This document shows positions 1-8,069 of a DNA stretch of 64,000 nucleotides, in pieces. The translations under genes and the position numbers were made by a program. The notes beneath the pieces are model-generated. The model did no database searches. It worked only from the letters and a program-made list of their open reading frames with translations, and was not told the origin of the DNA. Numbering within the stretch: position 1 is the first letter of the stretch; the number at the start of each line of letters is the position of its first letter. The stretch comes from Clostridiales bacterium (GTDB taxonomy: Bacteria > Bacillota > Clostridia > Christensenellales > Borkfalkiaceae), in assembly GCA_015055965.1 (NCBI GenBank), contig SVHG01000001.1, positions 1 through 64,000 of the forward strand, read 5' to 3'.

Positions 1-415
1 TTGCGGTCAGATCTCGCGGATAGTATTAGTTTTTTTAGATTCTATCGCTTTCTTACGAAAGCTCCAGAATGACTGTTGTTTTTAGATTCTTCGACAGGCT
101 CAGAATGACTGTTAAAATTACTTTTTTCTATCCGCGGTCATCTTGAGTTTATCGAAACCCGTAGGGTGACCGCTTGCGGTCAGATCTCGCGGATAGTATT
201 AGTTTTTTTAGATTCTATCGCTTCGCTCCAGAATGACTGTTGTTTTTAGATTCTTCGACAGGCTCAGAATGACTGTTAAAATTACTTTTTTCTATCCGCG
301 GTCATCTTGAGTTTATCGAAACCCGTAGGGTGACCGCTTGCGGTCAGATCTCGCGGATAGTATTAGTTTTTTTAGATTCTATCGCTTACGCTCCAGAATG
401 ACAAGTAAAAACAAG
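1..415. repeat. Tandem REP-like intergenic repeat array
   Basis: Gene-free. Two full units and one partial unit of a 164-173 bp repeat start near 1, 174 and 338. Each unit has a palindromic module bounded by CTATCCGCG and CGCGGATAG, then short modules built on ATTCT...AGAAT half-sites, such as TTCGACAGGCTCAGAATGAC and a variant containing ATCGCTTCGCTCC. The first unit is longer because it carries an extra TTCTTACGAAAG-type insertion. Related copies occur near 2475-2777, 3090-3330 and 7081-7322, always between genes of the SipW/TasA-like cluster. The array looks like a REP/BIME-type repeat family; no coding potential is seen. Confidence 0.85.
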
Positions 416-466
416 TTGAGTAATGTAAAAAACACTTGTTAATCGCGTTATAGCGTGGTTTTTGCG

Positions 467-2443
467 TTATTCTATTAACTGAACGAATAGAACGTTAACA
501 GAGAATGGGAAGTTCTTAGAATAACATTCAGATAAGAAATATTTTTGTCTTCTTACAACAGTTCCGTTTGTTAAGGTGTAATCCTGCATTAAGTCAAATG
601 GGGAATCATAAGTAAATTCAACGGAAACTTGATTGTTGCTTGCATCAAAATAAGACCATTCCATGCTTTCTATTTGAACTTGGTTAGTAAAGCTTTGGCG
701 GGTAATATTTCTTTTAAAATAGTTTTCGTCGTGATATTCATCAACTAAGCTTAGTGATTCAACCTCTTCAATTACAGGATCTGGTTGTTTCAGATTTAAA
801 GTATTAGGATTCATATCATTTTGCTGAGTTGACCAGTATCCACCACCATAATAAGTGGCATATCTTTGTAATCTTGTTGATGTAGGTAGCGTATATGTTA
901 CAGTTATCGTACGTGTACCTTCACCTGTAACAGTTTCTACAAGGTCTACGGTTTGTTTGTATAATAGATTTATAGTTTCTATACCGGTTGAACTGTCTTT
1001 TGAATAATTCTCAACGTAGTAGCTTTCGTTAACTGATCTTTCTTCTATAAGGTTGCCTCTAGAAACAGCCTCAGTTACTACCGTAGTTTTCGTACAGTCG
1101 TTTGAAAGTCGAATCCTATAATAAGAAGTATCTAAATTATTAGGCTCTTCCGTACCAAGAATGGTATAAACACCACTTTCTGATTTCAAATATAAATAAT
1201 TAGCAGTTACTTCTTCCGTAACCGGATCGCTAGGGTGTTCCCAAATACCGCCGACGTGGGGAGTTACGTTTTGTAAGGTGGTTTTTGTGTTTTGTTCGTC
1301 TAATTCCACCCATTCGCCAGTAACTTCATAAGGTCTTGGGTGGCCAATGATGTTTTCGCTATATTCAATAACAACGTCTTGACCGTGGTCATTTTTCAAA
1401 GTAGTATTGTAAGTATCATCAGTATAATAAGCATCTCTATAATATTCGTGGGTGGTTTTTAACGTCCAATAAGGAAGAACGCCGTTATTATCCAGTCCAC
1501 CGTATACTAAGGTAGAAAGCTTTTCGTCTTCATCAACGAAGCGTGCTCCAAGGTGGTTATCGGCTATGGGGTGAGTGGGTGTTAAGTGAATACAATGCTC
1601 TTTAACAACGGGCTCACCCGCGGGCATTACGAAAGCATCTGAAGAAACGGTTACCCTGTAAAAATCAACCACTTGAACGTAGTTTGCTACTAGGGGCGCA
1701 AGCAAAGTACCGCCTGCTTCTTGGTCCATATAATAGGGCTCTTTATCGGTCATTTTCCAAACGTCCCACGTTCTGAACATTAGCTGTTGGTGAACGGTAT
1801 CCGTATAGGGTGTGAATTTAACAGATACGTTATGGCCGTGAGTATCTACTGAAGATGCTAAATAAGAGCCGTCACTTAAAATAGAGGTTTTAAAAACTAA
1901 GTCACCTGCAGTGTGAATACCGTGGTAGTCTTTACTTAAACCGGTATCGTAATCGTGCTGACCTGCAAGAACTTCCCTTATAAAATCTTCTACAACGAAT
2001 TGCGGTAAAATTGGGAATTCATCTTCATCAAACACTTGGAAGGCAAGTCTATCTATAAAGTTAACGGGGGCTGCGAAGGTTAACGAATAACCGGTTTTTA
2101 CCTCTGCTACCTTTTGAACGCCGTCTACTTCTTCATAGTTGCGAACGCTGAACTCTATTGAACGAAGAGCGTTCATTGCAACTTCCGTTCCACCGGAGCT
2201 TGTGCCACCCCAGAATGAGGTGTTTGTGAATGATAACGCGCTAACGCTATCTATTTCTGAACTAACGGTAAAGCTACCGATAGTACCGTCCCCTTCAGCG
2301 GGTGCGGAGCTTATATATCTTGAATAGGAAAGCGTGCCGGTAATGCAAACTAGCACCGCTAAAAGAAAGCACGACAAAGAGAAAGCGTTACGTTTAAGTA
2401 GCGCTTTTATTAATTTGAATTTGCTCTTCAAATTAACCTTCAT
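467..2443 (-). CDS. Secreted protein with SipW-type leader, possible matrix or surface protein
   Basis: 658 aa. A basic N-terminus (residues 1-20) precedes a hydrophobic segment (about 21-39) and a Y-S-R-Y-I-S-S boundary, the same type of leader as the TasA-like protein encoded at 4208-4981, so cleavage by the neighbouring SipW-type peptidase is inferred. The rest is a long extracellular region rich in Tyr, Thr, Val, Asp and Glu with no enzymatic motif I recognise and no C-terminal membrane anchor. It is much longer than TasA or camelysin (about 200-260 aa), so it may be an accessory fibre or surface component. The start is supported by an AAAGGAG-type ribosome binding site just upstream. REP-like repeats flank the gene, and about 60 bp after its stop is nearly duplicated after the sipW gene that ends at 3377. 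Function not established. Confidence 0.7.
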   Translation of the reverse strand: MKVNLKSKFKLIKALLKRNAFSLSCFLLAVLVCITGTLSYSRYISSAPAEGDGTIGSFTVSSEIDSVSALSFTNTSFWGGTSSGGTEVAMNALRSIEFSVRNYEEVDGVQKVAEVKTGYSLTFAAPVNFIDRLAFQVFDEDEFPILPQFVVEDFIREVLAGQHDYDTGLSKDYHGIHTAGDLVFKTSILSDGSYLASSVDTHGHNVSVKFTPYTDTVHQQLMFRTWDVWKMTDKEPYYMDQEAGGTLLAPLVANYVQVVDFYRVTVSSDAFVMPAGEPVVKEHCIHLTPTHPIADNHLGARFVDEDEKLSTLVYGGLDNNGVLPYWTLKTTHEYYRDAYYTDDTYNTTLKNDHGQDVVIEYSENIIGHPRPYEVTGEWVELDEQNTKTTLQNVTPHVGGIWEHPSDPVTEEVTANYLYLKSESGVYTILGTEEPNNLDTSYYRIRLSNDCTKTTVVTEAVSRGNLIEERSVNESYYVENYSKDSSTGIETINLLYKQTVDLVETVTGEGTRTITVTYTLPTSTRLQRYATYYGGGYWSTQQNDMNPNTLNLKQPDPVIEEVESLSLVDEYHDENYFKRNITRQSFTNQVQIESMEWSYFDASNNQVSVEFTYDSPFDLMQDYTLTNGTVVRRQKYFLSECYSKNFPFSVNVLFVQLIE

Positions 2444-2474
2444 TTCCTTTGCTCCTTTCTTTTTATTTTTGTTT

Positions 2475-2777
2475 TTTAGATTCTTCGACAGGCTCAGAAT
2501 GACTGTGCTATTGAGATTCTATCGCTTACGCTCCAGAATGACTGTTGTGTTTAGATCCTTCGACAGGCTCAGAATGACTGTTAAAATTACTTTTTTCTAT
2601 CCGCGGTCATCTTGAGTTTATCGAAACCCGTAGGGTGACCGCTTGCGGTCAGATCTCGCGGATAGTATTAGTTTTTTTAGATTCTATCGCTTTCTTACGA
2701 AAGCTCCAGAATGACTGTTGTTTTTAGATTCTTCGACAGGCTCAGAATGACTGTTGTTTTTTGACTATTATTATTTA
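2475..2777. repeat. REP-like repeat block
   Basis: Gene-free interval between the large secreted protein and the GIY-YIG gene, filled by the repeat family of positions 1-415. One full large unit runs through about 2643, with several ATTCT...AGAAT short modules (TTCGACAGGCTCAGAATGAC appears repeatedly). No ORF here is credible. Confidence 0.8.
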
Positions 2778-2805
2778 GTCACGTTGAGCGACAGCCGAAA
2801 CGTCT
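2778..2805 (+). repeat. Left border repeat of the GIY-YIG cassette
   Basis: 28 bp beginning GTCACGTTGAGC and ending GAAACGTCT. It matches, as an imperfect inverted repeat, the sequence at 3092-3117 on the other side of the gene; shared positions include GTCA, TGAGC, CGAA and TCT. It overlaps the last bases of the nuclease gene's stop codon. Confidence 0.6.
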
Positions 2806-3082
2806 AACTTTCCAACAAATAGTCCACCCAATTAGGATTTTGCGAATTAATTAAATCTTCTTTTTTAGAACGACGCCAACCTTTTAATTGTTTTTCGCGG
2901 GCAATAGCATCATTTGGATTATCATATTCTTCACAGTAAATAAGTTTTTTAAGATTATACTTCTTAGTAAAACCATTTAGTTTCCCATCGCTATGCTCAT
3001 TCATACGACGTTCTATGTCATTTGTTACACCAATGTAGAGAACAGAATGATTTTTATTTGTAAGAATATAAACGTAATACAT
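2804..3082 (-). CDS. Small GIY-YIG nuclease domain protein
   Basis: 92 aa, a stand-alone GIY-YIG domain of the UPF0213/YhbQ size class. The N-terminal Y-V-Y-I-L and L-Y-I-G-V-T strands are followed by an ERRMNEH helix with the expected Arg and His, and E62 of the IAREKQLKGW segment fits the metal-binding Glu. The family cuts DNA. The gene is unusual in its borders: an imperfect inverted pair of the local repeat lies at 2778-2805, overlapping the stop codon, and at 3092-3117, 10 bp before the start. The unit looks like a small mobile cassette or the agent that spreads the repeats; that role is inferred. A housekeeping DNA-repair accessory role is the alternative. Confidence 0.85.
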   Translation of the reverse strand: MYYVYILTNKNHSVLYIGVTNDIERRMNEHSDGKLNGFTKKYNLKKLIYCEEYDNPNDAIAREKQLKGWRRSKKEDLINSQNPNWVDYLLES

Positions 3083-3091
3083 ATTTTTTTG

Positions 3092-3117
3092 AGATCCTTC
3101 GACAAGCTCAGAATGAC
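3092..3117 (-). repeat. Right border repeat of the GIY-YIG cassette
   Basis: 26 bp that read GTCATTCTGAGC...GGATCT on the minus strand, ending 10 bp before the start codon of the GIY-YIG gene. It is also a member of the TTCGACA(A/G)GCTCAGAATGAC short-repeat family. Confidence 0.6.
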
Positions 3118-3330
3118 TGTTAAAATTACTTTTTTCTATCCGCGGTCATCTTGAGTTTATCGAAACCCGTAGGGTGACCGCTTGCGGTCAGATCTCGCGG
3201 ATAGTATTAGTTTTTTTAGATTCTATCGCTTCGCTCCAGAATGACTGTTGTTTTTAGCCCCTTCGACAGGCTTAGAATGACTGTTTGATTGAGATTCTAT
3301 CGCTTCGCTCCAGAATGACAAGTAAAAATA
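3118..3330. repeat. REP-like repeat block
   Basis: Further copies of the same family: one large palindromic unit through about 3182, then two short ATTCT...AGAAT modules. It leads into a stretch (about 3313-3370) that nearly duplicates 395-453, so the 3' flanks of the genes ending at 467 and 3377 share about 55 bp. Confidence 0.8.
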
Positions 3331-3376
3331 AGTTGAGTAATGTAAAAAACACTTGTTAATCGTGTTATAGGGGGAT

Positions 3377-4060
3377 TTATTTATCTTCTTCGCCGATTTC
3401 GTTACTATCTTGCAGTAACCGGTTGGCGGGGTTTTCTTTGTTAATTTCCGCTTGAGCTTGTGAGCTATCTTCTTGAGCGGAAGGTTGAATATTTTGGCTA
3501 TCTTCACTAGAAGAGGCTTCTTCTGCAAGAGCTTCTTCGCTGTTATCTGATTTTAAAATTACAGTACCAAGAACAATTATTACAAAAACAGAGCCAACGT
3601 AAAGCCAACCGCCTTCTTCAGAAAGCCAACGTAAAAACTTTGCGTATTTGGGAACTGTTAAAATAACTTCGCCAAAAATTTCTTCTTTAGAAACGGCAAC
3701 GGCATCACGAACGTTATTCGCATCACCCTTGGTTATATAATTGCCGTGTTCATCATACAAAATAATTCTGTGTGTGGTGGGCGCTTTATCCCCTTCCTTC
3801 ATAAAGGTAACGATATCGCCTATTTTATATTCCTTTTTATCTTTAATTATAATAAGGTCGTCTACCTCCATAGTGCCAGACATACTACCCGAAATTATAA
3901 CCAAAGAAGAATACCCCATAAAAGATGGCACGGGGGATTTTCTTACGTGCTTATCTATTGCAAGCCAAGAAGCAACTATTATTAAAAATATTAAAATAGC
4001 CCATAGAATGGCGGAAAAAACTCTTTTAACTATTGTTTTGGCTTTTTGTTCGCTTGCCAT
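3377..4060 (-). CDS. sipW: SipW-type (archaeal/ER-type) signal peptidase I
   Basis: 227 aa. N-terminal membrane segment at about 14-36, then the catalytic S-G-S-M motif with Ser59. The general-base position is His97 (T-H-R-I) instead of the Lys of ordinary bacterial signal peptidases, which is the hallmark of the SipW/ER-type group. A K-G-D segment near 110 supplies the Asp. A second membrane segment lies at about 150-168, followed by a Ser/Glu-rich tail that is likely cytoplasmic. In Bacillus, SipW processes TasA and TapA-like matrix proteins; three genes around it encode proteins with matching leaders. A second enzyme of the type is encoded at 7367-8029. The start follows a GGAGGG-type site. 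Confidence 0.9.
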   Translation of the reverse strand: MASEQKAKTIVKRVFSAILWAILIFLIIVASWLAIDKHVRKSPVPSFMGYSSLVIISGSMSGTMEVDDLIIIKDKKEYKIGDIVTFMKEGDKAPTTHRIILYDEHGNYITKGDANNVRDAVAVSKEEIFGEVILTVPKYAKFLRWLSEEGGWLYVGSVFVIIVLGTVILKSDNSEEALAEEASSSEDSQNIQPSAQEDSSQAQAEINKENPANRLLQDSNEIGEEDK

Positions 4061-4207
4061 ACTCTTGGCCCTCCTTTTTTTATTCTTTAAAGCTACGGTA
4101 AAATTATGCGTGAATTAGGTTTACACTCCCCCGCTTTTTAGCGGGGGAATTATATTCCTAATTAAGTGATTACTTAAAGTAATCTATTTTTTAATGATTA
4201 AGTTTTA

Positions 4208-4981
4208 TTAGGGAGTTACAGTTTGAATTTGTTCTACGGTTGCAGTAAAATCAAACTTTAAGGTTGTTGAAAGATATGCTGCATCTGCGTACTGTTCTGA
4301 AGTAATATGAGTATTGTATAACGCACCATTCATATCATAAGTAGTACCTAAAGCAGCATATGCAACTCCTGCACTCTTGAAACCAATAATGGTATCATTA
4401 ATGCTTGCTTCTTTTGCTGCAGCAGTATCAGCGTCATTGAAATCCCATTCCCAAGTAATGGTATACTCAAGGTCTACAGCGGGATCACCCGCATCAATAG
4501 TAATACTTAAATCAGCTAATTTATCAACTAAATCTCCTATGGTTGCATCAGCAATTAAATCACTACTACCGTCGTTTAAAGTCCACTTAATGGGATAATG
4601 AGTATTAAGGTGAATATTGCTATCAACGTTTATAGCTAAAGTTAGTTTTGCAAGAACTTCTGCTTGACCAGTTACGCTAACAGTAAAAGAACCGCTAGTT
4701 CCGGGAGCTAAAGATGCAGCAGCTGCATTAACAGCTACACCATTGTCATTAGCAACGGGGGTTGCATAATCGCCAGCACCTTTTACGTAATCGGTTGAAA
4801 ATAGATTATCAGTATTAACGTTAACAACAAAACCCCATTTAGCAGCGGTTGCAGTTACGTCTTCAACCTTTGAACTTGAAATGTAACGAGCATAAGTCAT
4901 TGCGCCCATACCGCTAACTAATGCGATCATTAAAGCGATAGCTGCAACAACTAATATCTTTTTTTGTTTTTGTTTTTTCAT
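4208..4981 (-). CDS. TasA/camelysin-like secreted protein
   Basis: 257 aa. A lysine-rich N-terminus, a hydrophobic leader (about 9-29) and an A-R-Y-I-S-S boundary are followed by an A-K-W-G-F segment, the start of the mature domain in TasA/camelysin-like SipW substrates. The body is a predicted beta-rich domain with a P-G-T-S-G-S-F strand and a W-E-W-D-F-N segment. In characterised relatives these proteins form extracellular fibres or act as surface metalloproteins; here fibre formation is inferred. The gene follows an AGGAG-type ribosome binding site and lies just upstream of the sipW gene in transcription order. Confidence 0.8.
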   Translation of the reverse strand: MKKQKQKKILVVAAIALMIALVSGMGAMTYARYISSSKVEDVTATAAKWGFVVNVNTDNLFSTDYVKGAGDYATPVANDNGVAVNAAAASLAPGTSGSFTVSVTGQAEVLAKLTLAINVDSNIHLNTHYPIKWTLNDGSSDLIADATIGDLVDKLADLSITIDAGDPAVDLEYTITWEWDFNDADTAAAKEASINDTIIGFKSAGVAYAALGTTYDMNGALYNTHITSEQYADAAYLSTTLKFDFTATVEQIQTVTP

Positions 4982-5036
4982 AATTTTTCTCCTATTAACA
5001 ATAATAAGAATTTTTTACTTTGTTTTTTTACGAATA

Positions 5037-5885
5037 TTACCATTTTTGCGCTCTTTTGTTCATTAACCAAGCAATATAGAATACTAATATTGCCGTGTTA
5101 ATCATAAGTAGCATAAGCCATAGCCAACGGATTGTTCCGCCGTGCTCTTTTGTGCCTTCTACTTCCACTTGAATTCCGCCTTGCGCGGTGGGATCAAGTG
5201 ATTCTGATGCGTAAAAATCAACGTCCATAGTAATCCATACGTCCTTATCGGCAGAAAGATTGCCTAAATAAGTATCGTATTCATCATTACCGCCTTCAAA
5301 CGCCCAATAAATTTCTAACTTATAAGTTTCGTATGAAAATGCGCCTAATAGGTCTGCATAGGTGGGTAAAACCGCCTTATCTACGGGTACAAAGGTATCT
5401 TTATCGCCAATTAAATAATCACCGCTACTGTTGGTTAAGCGAACTGATACGGGGAAGTTGGTTATATCCAGCTCCTTTCCGCCTACCGTTACGGTAAAGC
5501 TTAAATCCACAGTATAATCAACCGCCATGTTACCGGGGTTTTGCACAGTAAATTTATAAGAGGTTTTAGTACCGGGTGCAAAAACTTTATCGCCGTTGTT
5601 AGATTTAACGGTGGTTTCGCCTTGCCCGTTGGTGTAAGTCGTTTTAAAAATGTCTACCTTGGTATGCTTTTCCCATTTAGTTCCGCTTTCATCCCCCACT
5701 TCTGCGTTCGGGTTTTTAGCTACTATGAAAAGTATATCCGTATTTTCCGGTAAAGTATTTCCGATGCGCAGGGCGAAAATGCCAAGCGTCATCAGCACTA
5801 ATATGAACACGATGTTCACCATAAGCATTATCCAAACCCATTGCTTACGCGTTGAAGGGTTTGTTTTACGCTCTTCGGTTGCCAT
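5037..5885 (-). CDS. Membrane-anchored TasA-like domain protein
   Basis: 282 aa. It has a membrane segment near the N-terminus (about 17-42) without a clear cleavage site and a second near the C-terminus (about 252-274). Between them is an extracellular domain with a P-G-T-K-T-S-Y-K-F strand and a Y-W-A-F-E-G-G-N-D-E-Y-D segment, which resembles the W-A-Y-E-V-N-D-E-A-D segment of the TasA-like protein encoded at 6032-6808. It may anchor or nucleate the fibre, much as TapA does for TasA, although it is not recognisably TapA. Its position between two TasA-like genes supports a shared function. The start follows a GGAGGTAGGG site. Confidence 0.65.
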   Translation of the reverse strand: MATEERKTNPSTRKQWVWIMLMVNIVFILVLMTLGIFALRIGNTLPENTDILFIVAKNPNAEVGDESGTKWEKHTKVDIFKTTYTNGQGETTVKSNNGDKVFAPGTKTSYKFTVQNPGNMAVDYTVDLSFTVTVGGKELDITNFPVSVRLTNSSGDYLIGDKDTFVPVDKAVLPTYADLLGAFSYETYKLEIYWAFEGGNDEYDTYLGNLSADKDVWITMDVDFYASESLDPTAQGGIQVEVEGTKEHGGTIRWLWLMLLMINTAILVFYIAWLMNKRAQKW

Positions 5886-5954
5886 TATGCCCTACCTCCT
5901 CGCTTTTTCTTAGCTTGCTCTGCCACGATCAAGTAAGCCTTCAAAATCTGGCAT

Positions 5955-5986
5955 GCTAGCGTAAGATTATTCAACCTTGCGCTAGC
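5955..5986. other. Intergenic hairpin in the matrix cluster
   Basis: GCTAGCG at 5955-5961 pairs with CGCTAGC at 5980-5986, extended by an AAG/CTT step. It lies between the stop of the 6032-6808 gene and the ribosome binding site of the next gene on the minus strand. No T-run follows, so it may be an mRNA-stabilising or processing hairpin. Confidence 0.45.
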
Positions 5987-6031
5987 TCACGCCGTAATAC
6001 TTCTTTTTTTTCGTTAATTAATCGCTAAATA

Positions 6032-6808
6032 TTAGTCGATTTGAGTTACAGTGATTTCTAAGCTGTAATCAACATTTAGATTATAGTCAGTGCCAGCAAC
6101 CTTAGAATCGGGGTTAATGCCTGCAGCTAATTGACCAAGATATGTATCAGCTTCATCATTAACTTCATAAGCCCATGCCCAAGAAAGTTCGTAAACTGAA
6201 TATAAATCGGTATTAGGAGCATATTGTTGTGTAGCAATACCATCTAAGAAGGTTTTGATAACGTTAAGATTACCTGTTGCTAAAGTTACGTCCATATCAA
6301 CTTGGGTTGAACCAGATAAACCACGAACTTGCTTTAAAGTAAATACTACAGGATAGTAATCATCAGCTAAATCAAAGGTTTCGTAAGAAGGTGTGCCGTT
6401 GTTTTCAACTGCAGCCTTAGTGTGGTCTCTTAAACCGTTAGCAGCTTTTAAGTAAATGTCGTTAACGAAATTGAAATCAATTTTGATTTCAACTGCAACT
6501 TCGGGCTTACCGCTGATTGCAAATCTTGCAGAAGAAGATACTTCTTCACTGCTTGTACCAGGAGCAACTACTTTATCAGCATCAACACCTAAAGTAGCAT
6601 AGTTGTCTGCTTCAACGTTATTGTATACGCTGTGGAAAATAGGATCGCCTTCCATGGTTAGTTCAACACCCCATTTAGCAACTCTCGCGCTATCTTGAGC
6701 GTTTCCGCCGGTGGTGTATTTTGCTAAGGTTGTGCTTATACCACAAGTGGTGATTAAGCAAAGAGTGAATACAACAGCTGCGATTTTGATAAATCTGTTC
6801 TTTTTCAT
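6032..6808 (-). CDS. TasA/camelysin-like secreted protein
   Basis: 258 aa. Leader of about 6-29 with a T-L-A-K-Y boundary, then V-A-K-W-G-V at 43-48, the mature-domain start typical of SipW substrates. The domain has an A-P-G-T-S strand near 80 and a W-A-W-A-Y-E-V segment near 210, both also seen in the neighbouring paralogues. It is probably a structural surface or matrix protein processed by one of the two SipW-type peptidases. The upstream region contains a 106-nt candidate structured RNA (6893-6998), so expression may be controlled in the leader. The start follows a GGAG-type site. Confidence 0.8.
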   Translation of the reverse strand: MKKNRFIKIAAVVFTLCLITTCGISTTLAKYTTGGNAQDSARVAKWGVELTMEGDPIFHSVYNNVEADNYATLGVDADKVVAPGTSSEEVSSSARFAISGKPEVAVEIKIDFNFVNDIYLKAANGLRDHTKAAVENNGTPSYETFDLADDYYPVVFTLKQVRGLSGSTQVDMDVTLATGNLNVIKTFLDGIATQQYAPNTDLYSVYELSWAWAYEVNDEADTYLGQLAAGINPDSKVAGTDYNLNVDYSLEITVTQID

Positions 6809-6892
6809 TGTTTTTTCTCCTTTTAAAGTTTGGCTTAATTTTGTTTTTTAAGCCGCTAAAGTTTTGCCTTTTGGGCTTTTAAAAATTTTTTT

Positions 6893-6998
6893 CTTCCCAT
6901 TATGCGGGGAGGAACGCTAGGAAGGTGTTAACCTTCTTTTTTATACGCTTTCGCGTTATATGTATCCAACACCCCGTGACGTGGCTCTCCGAGGGAAG
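6893..6998 (-). ncRNA. Candidate structured leader RNA upstream of a TasA-like gene
   Basis: On the minus strand this 106-nt stretch folds into one nested rod: an outer stem CTTCCC/GGGAAG, then a GGAG/CTCC stem, an internal loop, a GGTGTT/AACACC stem, a second internal loop and an ACGC-GAAA-GCGT tip with a GNRA tetraloop. Only on the minus strand is the tip GAAA, which favours that orientation. It ends about 85 bp before the TasA-like start codon. I matched it to no known riboswitch class. On the plus strand the GAAGGT/ACCTTC step followed by TTTTTT could instead act as a terminator. Confidence 0.4.
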
Positions 6999-7080
6999 AA
7001 TGCATAATTAAAACGTGTTTAAGCGTTATATTGAATTCTATTAAAGCTATCGCTCTTTTAGAATTACAATCTGTTGGGTT

Positions 7081-7322
7081 GTGAGATTCTATCGCTTACG
7101 CTACAGAACTATCGTAATGATATTGCTAAAGCAAATGATGTTTGAGCGTTGCTCAAATGATGTTTTGCTATCGCAAAATGATGTTCGCACCCGTGCGAAT
7201 TTAGGGATGGCTCTTATTATAGAATTAAAGAGATTCTATCGCTTCGGAATTAAAGAGATTCTATCGCTTCGCTCCAGAATGACTGTTTGAGTGAGATTCT
7301 ATCGCTTACGCTAGAGAATGAC
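7081..7322. repeat. Mixed repeat block: hairpin array and REP-like modules
   Basis: Gene-free interval between the TasA-like gene and the second signal peptidase. From about 7116 to 7200 short hairpins are separated by an ATGATGT spacer, with stems TTGAGC/GCTCAA, TTTGC/GCAAA and TTCGCAC/GTGCGAA. On both sides are ATTCT...AGAAT modules of the 1-415 family. No credible ORF. Confidence 0.75.
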
Positions 7323-7366
7323 GATTGTTTTTCAGTCACACCAAAGCGCTTATAGATCACACGAGG

Positions 7367-8029
7367 CTACTGATTATCGTTGTTTTCTTTTTCCTTTTTT
7401 AATGCTTCAAGCTCTGCGCGTAAAGCGTCTACGTCTTTTTTGGTTGCCTTGTCTTTTCTGTACTTAATGGCAAGCTCACAACCAACGAAGCATGCTACGG
7501 GAATGAATATGCAAATTATCATACCTAAAGGCTTTTGCATAAACAACATAATAGAGCCCAGTAAGGGAACTCTTTTTTCCGTCCATACGCCTAGAACGTC
7601 GTCTTCGTGAATAGGATCTTTATCGTCGATATTGTTGTTATCGCCTTGTGTTAAGAAATAACGAGCTCCTTGATTTTCAGTAATTTCTATAATTCTATGG
7701 GTAACTAGACTCTTTCCATCACCCAACGGATTATAGAAGGTTATTACGTCGCCAACCTCAAGTTCGCTTATATCTGTTTTTTTGATAAATATCAAGTCAC
7801 CCGTCATAATCGTATCTTCCATAGAGGGAGATTCTACGATTAAGGGGGTATACCCGCCGAAAGAAGGGACTTCGTCTTCGTTAACAATGCCCTTTACAAG
7901 AAGTATGCAGTTAAAAACTAATATAGGTAATAGGATAACGCTTAGAACGATGGCGATTATGTTTAAAACCTTTGCTGTTGTACTGACCTTTACGCCGTTA
8001 TTCGTTTCTGCTATATTATTATTTTCCAT
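7367..8029 (-). CDS. Second SipW-type signal peptidase I
   Basis: 220 aa. N-terminal membrane segment at about 21-45, catalytic S-P-S-M with Ser69 in an E-S-P-S-M-E-D context, His111 in T-H-R-I-I, and a Q-G-D-N-N segment near 128-132. His instead of Lys places it in the SipW/ER-type group, as with the enzyme encoded at 3377-4060, but the two differ widely outside the motifs. A second membrane segment (about 165-188) is followed by a charged, Lys/Glu-rich tail. Two enzymes in one cluster suggests division of labour between substrates, which is inference. Confidence 0.88.
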   Translation of the reverse strand: MENNNIAETNNGVKVSTTAKVLNIIAIVLSVILLPILVFNCILLVKGIVNEDEVPSFGGYTPLIVESPSMEDTIMTGDLIFIKKTDISELEVGDVITFYNPLGDGKSLVTHRIIEITENQGARYFLTQGDNNNIDDKDPIHEDDVLGVWTEKRVPLLGSIMLFMQKPLGMIICIFIPVACFVGCELAIKYRKDKATKKDVDALRAELEALKKEKENNDNQ

Positions 8030-8069
8030 TTATTTTACCGTCCGTTTTATTTTGGATTAATTGGGCTAA

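Noticed and set aside
2334..2615. Plus-strand ORF of 93 codons
   Set aside because: Antisense to the secreted-protein leader and then translated repeat sequence; no ribosome binding site.
3223..3528. Minus-strand ORF of 101 codons
   Set aside because: Shadow of sipW that runs into REP-like repeats; repeat-encoded C-terminus.
6893..6998. Cyclic-di-GMP riboswitch in front of the matrix gene
   Set aside because: Biologically tempting, but the conserved class I and class II core segments are not present.
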